Of a stretch of DNA of 64,000 bases, positions 32,018-39,789 are shown piece by piece. Below the pieces are notes generated by a model, which was not told where the DNA came from, searched no databases, and saw only the letters and a list, made by a program, of their open reading frames with translations. Each line of letters opens with the position of its first letter. Position 1 is the stretch's first letter. The stretch is from DSWT01 sp035373625. Its GTDB lineage: Bacteria; Chloroflexota; Anaerolineae; B4-G1; SLSP01. Where the stretch lies: the NCBI GenBank assembly GCA_035373625.1, contig DAOSNS010000016.1, forward strand, positions 1-64,000. Direction: 5' to 3'. Made by a program: the position numbers and the translations under genes.

Positions 32018-34408
32018 TTATATCCGTGACCAGATCTGTTCTTGTTCGGCAGCGCGCACCTCGGCGGTGATGTCGGCAGCCAGCATGCAGGCGAGCACAC
32101 GGTCGTCGAATTCGCGCCCCAGCACAGCGGCAGCTTTGACGACTTCCTTGACATTTTGTGCCAGCCGATCCACACGTGCAATCAGCAGGGCATTGATGGT
32201 GGTGGGCACTTCCGCCGATAGACTGCTTTTGAGCTGCCAGACACCGTGCGGCGCACGTTCGAGGAGGGCATTTTCTTTGAAATAATACAGGAATTGCTGG
32301 ACGAAGAAGGGATTGGATTGGGTGCGCTCTTGCAACAACGTCAACAAAGCCTCGTCACTTGCGCCGCCGAGGGTTACCTCGGTCAACTGACGCAACTCCG
32401 CCGGCGATAACGCCTTCAGGTCCATCCGCAGCAGGGGAGTATTGGCGGGCAGCGGTAAAGCCGGCGGGCTGCCGTCATCGAGGTAACGCGCGGTAATCAG
32501 GATGAGCAGGGGATAGTCGCTGACGTTGCGGCAGAGCGTTGTCAACACGTCATAAGAAGCTGAATCGAGCCATTGCAAATCTTCCAGGAGCAGCACGACG
32601 GGCTTGAGGAGGGCTTCGGCCAGAAGCAGCGCCTTGATCGCCAGCAGGCTGTTTTGATAACGCAACCCTCCCTCCAGCGACTCATAGAGTGAGCCGGGCC
32701 AGTGCAGGCCTACAAGGGCGCCGAGCACCGACTGCACGCGGCGGAGTTCCGCGATTTGCCGGTCGAGCGCCTCGGCTTGGAAGCCGGGCGGAGCTGTTGC
32801 CCGGCGGGCTTCCAACGTGGCGAGCAGCGTCTGGTACCGCGCCTCAAAACGTTGTTTGTTTTGGGCGTCGGAAACGCCCGGAAGCTGATTAAAGTAGCGT
32901 TTGAGGAAGTAGGTGAAGGGATTGAACGCATGACGGAGGATTTGATCGGTCTGGGCAGTAAACCACGTCACTGCATGACGGCGCAGAAGAACTTGCTGCA
33001 CCTCATGCGCCAGGTGTGATTTGCCTATGCCGGCTTCACCGATGATGTAGATCACGCCGCCGAATCGCCCGTTGAACAAGGGTTGCGTTGCCGCGAGCAG
33101 TTGTTCCAGCTCCTCTTGCCGTCCGATCATCGGTTGCTCAAAGAAAATCGGCTCACGAGTCTCTCGCCCTACATATTGATAGGTGGGTTGTGGCTGTGTG
33201 AAGCCTTTGTAGAAATGGGCGCCCAGATAGGCAGTTTTGAGTGTTTTACAGGCGGCGACCGGGGCGGAAAGGTAAATCTCACCCCACGGCGCGGCTGTGG
33301 TGAGCCGCGACGCCAGGTTGACCACGTCGCCGATGGCGGTGTATTCGCACCGCTCGGCGCTGCCGATGATGCCGGCGTAGACAACGCCATAGGTGACACC
33401 GGCGCGCCAGCGGACGGCGCGCAAGGCCGTGGCGGCGGTCTGTTCGCGCAGTGCGGCGAGGAAATCGGCGGCGCGCTCCAGATCGTTTTCATGGGCAAGC
33501 GGCGCGCCGAAAAGGATGAGCATCATCGGGCCTTTGTCGCTAAAATCGAGTTTGTTGAAATATCCCCCGTGTTCGGTCGCCGTGTTGAGGACCAGGCTGA
33601 CAAAGGGATTCAACAAGGACTCCATCTCCGAGGTCCAGTCGAAGGAAACGAAAATACTGACCACCTGGCGAAATTCGGCCCGCGCACCCGTGGTCATCAG
33701 ATTGATTGCAGTATCGAGGACAAACGGTTGCGCGGCCTCGCGCGGCAAAGCGGGCGGCGGGCTTTCGGTCGGCGTGCCGGGCGGGAGCAGACATTCGGTG
33801 ATGAGGATGCAATCGCCGTGTGGACGTCCTCTGGCTATGGCGGTCAATAGCGGCCAAATGTGTTGATCCGCGGCCATTTGTCCTACTTCGGCCCGGCTTT
33901 CCGCGATGGTACATCCCAGCACCGCCGGCCCGCTAAAATAATAAGTGTGATGGCTGTTGGCGTCTGCACCGGCGGCCTTTGTGCCCAGGATGCCCCAGCG
34001 TACCATCCCATCCGAGAGTCCGACGCGCGCGTTGAAGGTGAAGTCGCCGTAGCGGGTGGCGATGACGCCATGTTGACGCAAAAAGGCAAGGAGTTGGGCG
34101 CCCGCTTCCAATGCCGCACCGCGCGCCTGTTGGGGATCGTCCAGGTGCGGAAAAATCGCCAGGAAAGCGTCACCGGCGAAGCTGGCCACCCAACCGCCGC
34201 GCGCGTAGATGGCGCGGACCAGAGGATTGAAAATGCGGTTGAGGGCGTCCGTGAGGACTTCCGCACCCTCTTTGCCGTGCTGCATCAGCATCTCGGTCAG
34301 CCGCGTGAAGCCGGTGACGTCAATGAAGAGCGTGGCCGCGGTAAACTGCCCTGAGCGTTCATCTCGGTTGAAATGCTCATGGACGAAGTGCGGAATCAAA
34401 TTATACAT
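32018..34408 (-). CDS. Double adenylate/guanylate cyclase plus AAA-type ATPase protein, prematurely stopped
   Basis: This 796-aa protein carries two class III nucleotide cyclase domains: about 20-165 (TLFIDVTGFTRLTEMLMQ, SFAGDAFLAIFP) and about 245-400 (VVSIFVSFDWTSEM, YTAIGDVVNLASRL). A P-loop ATPase follows (IIGEAGIGKSHLAHEV, about 470; Walker B VVLLLEDLQWLD). In both cyclase domains some metal or substrate residues look altered, so activity is uncertain. The frame ends with EQEQIWSRI at TAA and resumes two codons later as the TPR protein. Intact relatives are single large signalling proteins, so this is a nonsense-split gene. Stop codon identity: TTA on the plus strand at 32018. Confidence 0.85.
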   Translation of the reverse strand: MYNLIPHFVHEHFNRDERSGQFTAATLFIDVTGFTRLTEMLMQHGKEGAEVLTDALNRIFNPLVRAIYARGGWVASFAGDAFLAIFPHLDDPQQARGAALEAGAQLLAFLRQHGVIATRYGDFTFNARVGLSDGMVRWGILGTKAAGADANSHHTYYFSGPAVLGCTIAESRAEVGQMAADQHIWPLLTAIARGRPHGDCILITECLLPPGTPTESPPPALPREAAQPFVLDTAINLMTTGARAEFRQVVSIFVSFDWTSEMESLLNPFVSLVLNTATEHGGYFNKLDFSDKGPMMLILFGAPLAHENDLERAADFLAALREQTAATALRAVRWRAGVTYGVVYAGIIGSAERCEYTAIGDVVNLASRLTTAAPWGEIYLSAPVAACKTLKTAYLGAHFYKGFTQPQPTYQYVGRETREPIFFEQPMIGRQEELEQLLAATQPLFNGRFGGVIYIIGEAGIGKSHLAHEVQQVLLRRHAVTWFTAQTDQILRHAFNPFTYFLKRYFNQLPGVSDAQNKQRFEARYQTLLATLEARRATAPPGFQAEALDRQIAELRRVQSVLGALVGLHWPGSLYESLEGGLRYQNSLLAIKALLLAEALLKPVVLLLEDLQWLDSASYDVLTTLCRNVSDYPLLILITARYLDDGSPPALPLPANTPLLRMDLKALSPAELRQLTEVTLGGASDEALLTLLQERTQSNPFFVQQFLYYFKENALLERAPHGVWQLKSSLSAEVPTTINALLIARVDRLAQNVKEVVKAAAVLGREFDDRVLACMLAADITAEVRAAEQEQIWSRI

Positions 34409-34533
34409 CGTACGCTCCCCAATTGGCCGGTATAGCCTCTGTTATACTGTAAAAACGACATGAAGCAAGTTCAGGGTATAGGACACATTATTGGAGAGTG
34501 CTAGGCTCAATCTCCAACCGTGCCTGCCTGAGA

Positions 34534-34668
34534 TTTAACGTGGAAAATTTGACCTCCGCGCAACTTCGAGATATTTATCTGGGGAAGATTATGAACTGGA
34601 AAACCGTCGGTGGACTCGATGCGCCGATTGTGGTGGTTGTTCGTGAAAAAACTTCGGGTACGCACTGA
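34534..34668 (+). pseudogene. PstS-like phosphate-binding protein fragment
   Basis: The frame FNVENLTSAQLRDIYLGKIM to NWKTVGG and VVVREKTSGTH ends at TGA 34666. It matches the internal block (NLT..QL..IY.GKI.NW..VGG...I....R...SGT) of phosphate ABC substrate-binding proteins. Only 44 codons survive, between the cyclase gene and an aldolase gene. Confidence 0.75.
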
Positions 34669-34670
34669 AC

Positions 34671-35426
34671 TTACCATCGTACCGCCATCTCCCGCGCGGC
34701 ATCAATCAACATCTTCGTATCCAGCCCGATCGAAATGAAGCGGAAGCCTTCCGCGATGCGTTGCGCCACCTCGCCGGGCTTCGGATCCACGATGAGCAGT
34801 CCCGGCACCACACCCGCATCCTGCGCGGCGCGCACGACGCGGGCCATCGCCGCTTCTACGTCAGGGTGGGTGACCTGACCCATCAGCCCCATCGTGCCGG
34901 AGAGATCGTAGGGACCGACGAAGACGACGTCCAGGCCGGGCAGCGCGCAGATGCCTTCGATGTTATGCACCGCGTCAATGTGCTCGATTTGCAACGTCAC
35001 CAGCGTCTCGGTGTTGGCCGTGGCGACGTAGTCGTCGAAGGCCGCACCGTAAGCGTGCGCGCGCCCAATGCTGATGCCGCGCTCCCCCTCCGGCGGATAT
35101 TTCGCGTAGCTAATTGCGCGGCGCGCATCCTCCACGGTGCGGATCATCGGCACGATGACGCCTTCCGCGCCGGTATCCAGCGCCCACTTGAACTGCTCCG
35201 GCGCACTGATCGGCAGGCGGAACAACACCGGGCATCCATGTCCCTGGATCACCTGCACGTGCCCCAACGCTGATGGCCAATCGAAGATGCCGTGCTCGAT
35301 GTCCAATACGACCCAGTCAAACCCGGCCTGCGCCAAAATCTCGCTGACGACCGGATGCCCGATCATCTGCCACGTGCCGATGCTGCTCTCCCCACGCGCG
35401 AGTTCTGCTTTGATTTGATTGTGCAT
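34671..35426 (-). CDS. HpcH/HpaI family aldolase (first copy)
   Basis: A 251-aa TIM-barrel aldolase of the 2-dehydro-3-deoxy-sugar acid/4-hydroxy-2-oxovalerate type. Visible motifs are GFDWVVLDIEHGIFD (metal/substrate Glu), GAEGVIVPMIRTVEDA, LQIEHIDAVHNIE (metal ligand Glu) and VVFVGPYDLSGTMG. Such enzymes split pyruvate or related units from sugar-acid or aromatic catabolites. ATG 35426 has AAGGAGT upstream. It is followed by LarA on the same strand. Confidence 0.9.
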   Translation of the reverse strand: MHNQIKAELARGESSIGTWQMIGHPVVSEILAQAGFDWVVLDIEHGIFDWPSALGHVQVIQGHGCPVLFRLPISAPEQFKWALDTGAEGVIVPMIRTVEDARRAISYAKYPPEGERGISIGRAHAYGAAFDDYVATANTETLVTLQIEHIDAVHNIEGICALPGLDVVFVGPYDLSGTMGLMGQVTHPDVEAAMARVVRAAQDAGVVPGLLIVDPKPGEVAQRIAEGFRFISIGLDTKMLIDAAREMAVRW

Positions 35427-35505
35427 GCGATGACTCCTTCGGAAATGTCAACGGGTTCAATGGACAAAACGGATTGGTAAAAATCCGTTCAAACGTTCCA
35501 ATGGG

Positions 35506-36798
35506 CTAACGTTTTCCCACAATCGGTAACGTCAGCAGCGCGTGTGGGACGATGAGCACGTCCAGGTCACTGCCCAGGTCGGCGGCGACGATCTGCAGGG
35601 CTTCATCCATAGTCGGCGCGGGAATCATCTTGCACGCGGCGACGATGTCTGGACATTCACTGCCGACGATGATCACGTGGCATTGTTCCAGCACTTTTGC
35701 CATGACAAACGCGCGTTGACCGCCGGGTGGGTAGCCGTTGGCGCGCGCGTCATTGAGGAGAGATTGCACGTCCGGCGCGTCGCGCATCGCGGCGAGGAAG
35801 CGCTGCTCGCCCACCCCTTCGCCGGCACCTTCCTGGCAGCGCGCGGGTGTGATGTAGTAGCCGCCCGGTCGCACGGTTGGCGTCGGCGCGAAGTGCAGGT
35901 ACGAGGGCGCGCGGCTGGCCTGGTAGAGGTTGGCGTCCTTCGGGAAGCCGACCCCACCGATGGCGACATCCACCTGCTGCGGGATGGCGACCTCGTACAG
36001 CGCCCGCGCAAATTCCACCAGCCGCCGGTGCGTCTCGACCGGCTCGCCGGCCATCACACACACGACGCGCCCGTTGTCATCCAGCACAGCGTTGAGGATG
36101 AAGCGCAGACCCGCACGCAGTGCCGCCTCGGTGATCGCCTCGTGAAACGGATTGCCTTCGATTTGCCCCAGGCGTGTGTTGGGATCGTCCACGAAGCGCG
36201 GGCCGTGGCTGTAGGCGATCAACGCCTCACCCGCCGCGCCGACCGCGACCGTTTTGCGTCCACCCGAATAGCCGGCGTACTGGTGCGGCTCGACGATCCC
36301 CGTAGCGATGAGCAGGTCGGCGTTGTATGCGGCCTTGTGGACGGAGAGCGGGATACCGTTGACCTCGCCCAGCTCGACGAGCGCGGCAGGATTTTGCGGC
36401 TCGTGATCAATGACGCGGTAGCGATCGACCACAGCCTGCCCCAACTTGGCGACCTTTTCCGCGTGCGTGCTCGGGCGGTGCATGCCGATGCCGCACAACA
36501 GCGTGATGTCTTCATCGCGCACCCCGGCTTGTTCCAGCTCGCGCAAAATGGGCGGGATGAGCAGGTAATCCGGGCAGGCGCGGGTGGCGTCGGTGAAGAC
36601 GATGCAGACGGTAGCGCCGGGCCGGGCTAGCTCGCGCAGCGGCGGGGCGTTGACCGGTTGGGCCAACGCCGCCTCAACTGCCGCCGGTACGTTGTCCAGG
36701 GGCGGCAAGTGTTTGGATTCAACCAGGCGTCCGCGCATACCGGGGAGCAGGTCGAATTCGAGGGTGGTGGTGCTGTATGGAATGTGATAAGTGGTCAT
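35506..36798 (-). CDS. larA: LarA-like nickel-pincer racemase (DUF2088)
   Basis: A 430-aa protein of the lactate racemase family. Key segments are VFTDATRACPDYLLIPPIL, LLCGIGMHRPSTHAEK, GIVEPHQYAGYSGGRKT (His and Lys of the pincer-cofactor site) and VAIGGVGFPKDANLYQ. No larB, larC or larE maturation genes are in the window. The real substrate may be another 2-hydroxy acid, since many LarA homologues are not lactate-specific. The leader contains the short-phrase repeat ending at GGAG before the ATG. Confidence 0.88.
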   Translation of the reverse strand: MTTYHIPYSTTTLEFDLLPGMRGRLVESKHLPPLDNVPAAVEAALAQPVNAPPLRELARPGATVCIVFTDATRACPDYLLIPPILRELEQAGVRDEDITLLCGIGMHRPSTHAEKVAKLGQAVVDRYRVIDHEPQNPAALVELGEVNGIPLSVHKAAYNADLLIATGIVEPHQYAGYSGGRKTVAVGAAGEALIAYSHGPRFVDDPNTRLGQIEGNPFHEAITEAALRAGLRFILNAVLDDNGRVVCVMAGEPVETHRRLVEFARALYEVAIPQQVDVAIGGVGFPKDANLYQASRAPSYLHFAPTPTVRPGGYYITPARCQEGAGEGVGEQRFLAAMRDAPDVQSLLNDARANGYPPGGQRAFVMAKVLEQCHVIIVGSECPDIVAACKMIPAPTMDEALQIVAADLGSDLDVLIVPHALLTLPIVGKR

Positions 36799-36806
36799 TG
36801 GTCTCC

Positions 36807-36840
36807 GATAGTCAGGTAGTCTTTAGTCAGGTAGTCCGAT
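36807..36840 (-). repeat. Short-phrase leader repeat before larA
   Basis: On the minus strand the sequence reads CGGACTACCTGACTAAAG, then ACTACCTGACTATC, immediately followed by GGAG and the larA start. It belongs to the same phrase family as 991-1022 and 38363-38580. Confidence 0.7.
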
Positions 36841-36928
36841 TGTATGTGACTGCGCGTGTTCTGTCAAACCGCGTAGAGTAGCTCAACTTGCAAAAGGGAT
36901 GTATACTTTCAACCGCCAGCAAGATAAA

Positions 36929-37457
36929 AACGTAGCGCAAGCTGTTAGCTTGCGGCAATGGCAAACTAACAGTATTAAAACGTAGCGCAAGCTGTTAGCT
37001 TGCGGTAACGGCAAACTAACAGTATTAAAAACGTAGCGCAAGCTGTTAGCTTGCGGCAATGGCAAACTGACAGTTTGCCCTACGAGTGTCATTTTCACAA
37101 GAATTCGTCGTTAAAACGTAGCGCAAGCTGTTAGCTTGCGGCAATGGCAAACTAACAGTTTGCCCCACGGGTGTCATTTTCACAGAAATTCGTCATTAAA
37201 ACGTGCGCAAGCTGTTAGCTTGCGGCAATGGCAAACTAACAGTATTAAAAACGTAGCGCAAGCTGTTAGCTTGCGGTAACGGCAAACTAACAGTATTAAA
37301 AACGTAGCGCAAGCTGTTAGCTTGCGGCAATGGCAAACTAACAGTATTAAAACGTAGCGCAAGCTGTTAGCTTGCGGTAACGGCAAACTAACAGTATTAA
37401 AAACGTAGCGCAGGCTGTTAGCTTGCGGCAATGGCAAACTGACAGTTTGCCCTACAA
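36929..37457. repeat. Tandem array of nine palindromic units of about 50 bp
   Basis: Nine head-to-tail units begin near 36930, 36981, 37032, 37117, 37202, 37252, 37303, 37353 and 37404. Each has the hairpin GCAAGCTGTTAGCTTGC followed by GGCAAACT. Units 3, 4 and 9 keep a complete second palindrome (GGCAAACTGACAGTTTGCC or a TAA variant), whereas the others are truncated to ACAGTATTAAAA. The array fills the divergent region between larA and the second aldolase. It has no unique spacers, so it is not CRISPR. Confidence 0.9.
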
Positions 37458-37480
37458 ACGCTATTTTCAAGGGAGGAGCC

Positions 37481-38299
37481 ATGGCAAGCATCGGCATCAA
37501 CAAAATCAAGACTAACCCGATCGTTGATAAACTGCGTAGCGGGCAGCCGAGCGTGGGCAGTTGGCTCTCGTTGTGTTCACCCGTGGCCGCGGAGATGATG
37601 GCGCAGATCGGATGGGACTGGCTGGTGGTGGATGTGGAACACAGCCCCGTCGGCTTTGAAACGATGGTCAATTGCTTCCGCGCGGTGCAGTTGGGCGGCG
37701 CGGTGCCGATGGCGCGCGTCCCCTGGAATGACACGATCTGGATTCAGCGCACATTGGACGCCGGCGCGCTGGGGTTGGTCGTACCGATGGTTAATACGGC
37801 GGAAGACGCACGGGCGGTGGTGAGCAACATGCGCTATGCAACCAAAGGTCAGCGCAGTTTTGCCGGAAGCCGTGTCGCGGCGTACATCGAGGGTGATTAC
37901 CGCACGTGGACCGATGACAACCTGGCCGTGATGGTGATGATCGAGACGGCGCAGGCCGTGGAAAACGCCGAAGCGATTCTGGCGACGGAGGGGGTCACCG
38001 GCTGCTTCATTGGACCGAACGACCTGGCGTTGTCGCTGGGCGTGTCTCCGAGCGAGACCGGCCCCGGCACAGTCCACGAGGCGGCGATCCAGGCCGTGCT
38101 CGCGGCGGCGAAAAAGACGGGTAAAGCGGCGGGCAAACACTGTTTCAATGTGGCGGAACTCAACTTGCGTATCCGCCAGGGTTTCCAATTCCTGGCGCTG
38201 GCCAGCGACCTCAGATTTATGACAAAGGCCGCCCGCGAGGAGTTTGATGCCATTGACTTCACCGGCGCGGCGGCGGTTAGCGCGGCGGAGACGAATTAG
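37481..38299 (+). CDS. HpcH/HpaI family aldolase (second copy)
   Basis: A 272-aa relative of the aldolase at 34671 with the same motif order: GWDWLVVDVEHSPVG, GALGLVVPMVNTAEDA, VMIETAQAVENAE and GCFIGPNDLALSLG. GGGAGGAG lies just before ATG 37481, directly behind the palindromic array. The two aldolases are clearly paralogous but diverged, suggesting different 2-keto-3-deoxy acid substrates. Confidence 0.9.
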   Translation: MASIGINKIKTNPIVDKLRSGQPSVGSWLSLCSPVAAEMMAQIGWDWLVVDVEHSPVGFETMVNCFRAVQLGGAVPMARVPWNDTIWIQRTLDAGALGLVVPMVNTAEDARAVVSNMRYATKGQRSFAGSRVAAYIEGDYRTWTDDNLAVMVMIETAQAVENAEAILATEGVTGCFIGPNDLALSLGVSPSETGPGTVHEAAIQAVLAAAKKTGKAAGKHCFNVAELNLRIRQGFQFLALASDLRFMTKAAREEFDAIDFTGAAAVSAAETN

Positions 38300-38318
38300 C
38301 GTTTTTCCCGAAAGAATG

Positions 38319-38378
38319 TAATCAAACCTGCGGTACAGCCCCGATAATGAAAATGATCGCAGGACTATCTGACTAATG
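38319..38378 (+). repeat. 59-bp leader repeat, copy 1
   Basis: The sequence around CCTGCGGTACAGCCCCGATA and AATGAAAATGATCGCAGGAC is repeated nearly exactly at 39640-39699. It runs into the 23-bp tandem repeats before the dehydrogenase gene. Confidence 0.8.
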
Positions 38379-38580
38379 ACTGCAAGACTATCTGACTAAC
38401 GACCGCAGGACTATCTGACTAACGACCACAGGACTATCTGACAAATGACTGCAAGACTATCTGACTAACGACTGCAAGACTATCTGACTAACGACCGCAA
38501 GACTATCTGACTAACGACTGCAAGACTATCTGACTAACGACCGCAGGACTATCTGACTAACGACTACCAGACTATCTCAA
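38363..38580 (+). repeat. Ten tandem 23-bp repeats (GACTATCTGACTAAC family)
   Basis: Repeat starts fall exactly 23 nt apart at 38363, 38386, 38409, 38432, 38455, 38478, 38501, 38524, 38547 and 38570. The unit is GACTATCTGACTAACGACYG followed by CAR. The last, partial unit ends at CTCAAGAGGAGG, the Shine-Dalgarno region of the dehydrogenase. Confidence 0.92.
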
Positions 38581-38596
38581 GAGGAGGTTTTGGACG

Positions 38597-39559
38597 ATGA
38601 AGGTTTTGATTGGCACGAATTTGATGGGGCTGGAGAAGGCTATTCCTGATTTGCAGGCGAAGTATCCTGACGTGGAATTCGCGTACTGCGACAGGCCCGA
38701 GGCGCTGCCGGCGATGATTGCCGACGCCGATGTGTATATGGGCGGGCTGGACCGCGAGACGTTCCTCGCGGCGAAGCAGCTCCGATGGGTACAGTCGCCC
38801 AGTTCGGGTGTCAACAACTACCTGGCGATTCCCGAACTGGTGATGAGCGACGTGATTCTGACCAGCGCCGTCGGCACACACAGCGCGTGTCTGGCTGACA
38901 GCGTCTTCGGCATGATCCTGGCGTTCACACGCTGCATTAAAGATGCTGTGCTCAAGCAGCAAAAACATGAGTGGGCATTCGGCGAATTACGTCCCAAGAT
39001 GCTGGAATTGACGGGCAGCACGCTGGGCATCATCGGGTTTGGCTCGGTAGGGCGCGCGGTGGCAAAGCGTGCCGTTGCCTTTGGGATGCATGTTATCGCC
39101 GTGGATGTGCAACCGCTGTCGAAGCCGGATACCGTCGAGGCATTGTGGGGATTGGAGCGTCTCCATGAACTGTTGAACCTCTCCGATTATGTGGTCGTCA
39201 CCGTTCCCTATACGTCCCAAACTGACGGCATGATCGGCGCGACGGAGATCGCGCAGATGAAGCCCGGCGCGCTGCTTGTGGGCATCTCGCGCGGACGCAT
39301 CATTGATGAGGCCGCGCTGATCGCGGCGTTGAAACGTGGGCATCTGCGCGGCGCGGCGCTGGACGTCTTCGCGCAGGAGCCGCTGCCGCCCGACAGCGAG
39401 CTGTGGGACATGCCAAACGTGCTCATCACGCCGCACGCCGCCGGCGGAACGCAGTTCGAGGCGCAGTACATCCTCGACATTTTCTGTGAAAACCTGGAAC
39501 GTTTTCGGCGCGGGGACTTCCCGTTGCGCAATCAGGTGAATAAAAAGCGTGGGTTCTAG
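38597..39559 (+). CDS. D-isomer 2-hydroxyacid dehydrogenase (NAD-dependent)
   Basis: A 320-aa enzyme with a Rossmann NAD site, GIIGFGSVGRAVAKRA (about residues 140-155). The catalytic triad lies in LVGISRGRIIDEAAL (Arg), LDVFAQEPLPPDSE (Glu) and VLITPHAAGG (His). The acid substrate may be a glyoxylate/hydroxypyruvate-type compound (inference), fitting the nearby class V aminotransferase. GAGGAGG lies 10 nt before the ATG, just after the 23-bp repeat array. Confidence 0.9.
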   Translation: MKVLIGTNLMGLEKAIPDLQAKYPDVEFAYCDRPEALPAMIADADVYMGGLDRETFLAAKQLRWVQSPSSGVNNYLAIPELVMSDVILTSAVGTHSACLADSVFGMILAFTRCIKDAVLKQQKHEWAFGELRPKMLELTGSTLGIIGFGSVGRAVAKRAVAFGMHVIAVDVQPLSKPDTVEALWGLERLHELLNLSDYVVVTVPYTSQTDGMIGATEIAQMKPGALLVGISRGRIIDEAALIAALKRGHLRGAALDVFAQEPLPPDSELWDMPNVLITPHAAGGTQFEAQYILDIFCENLERFRRGDFPLRNQVNKKRGF

Positions 39560-39639
39560 ACATAAATTGATTTCTGAGGAACAAAATTCCCGAAATCAAC
39601 GTCCCAAAATATGAATATGCAAGTATAATGGAAGTAGCG

Positions 39640-39715
39640 TAACCAAACCTGTGGTACAGCCCCGATAATGAAAATGGTCGCAGGACTATCTGATTAACAA
39701 CTGTCAGATTATTTT
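39640..39715 (+). repeat. 59-bp leader repeat, copy 2, plus short-phrase remnant
   Basis: The sequence CCTGTGGTACAGCCCCGATA and following bases duplicates 38319-38378. It continues into a single degenerate phrase (GGACTATCTGATTAACAACT). Downstream, 39735-39770 repeats ATGTTCC words (CAATGTTCCAATGTTC) before the next gene. Confidence 0.75.
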
Positions 39716-39789
39716 CAGAGAAGGTTTCTTGCAATGTTCCAATGTTCGGACACTCCATAATGTTCCCATGACTTCCGAAGGAGGTTACC

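Noticed and set aside
36929..37457. Array considered as a CRISPR locus
   Set aside because: Units of about 50 bp follow each other without unique spacers, each is itself palindromic, and no cas genes are present.
37180..37734. Minus-strand 184-aa ORF over the palindromic array
   Set aside because: Repeated LILLVCHCRKLTACA words come from the repeat DNA, and it overlaps the 5' end of a well-supported aldolase gene.
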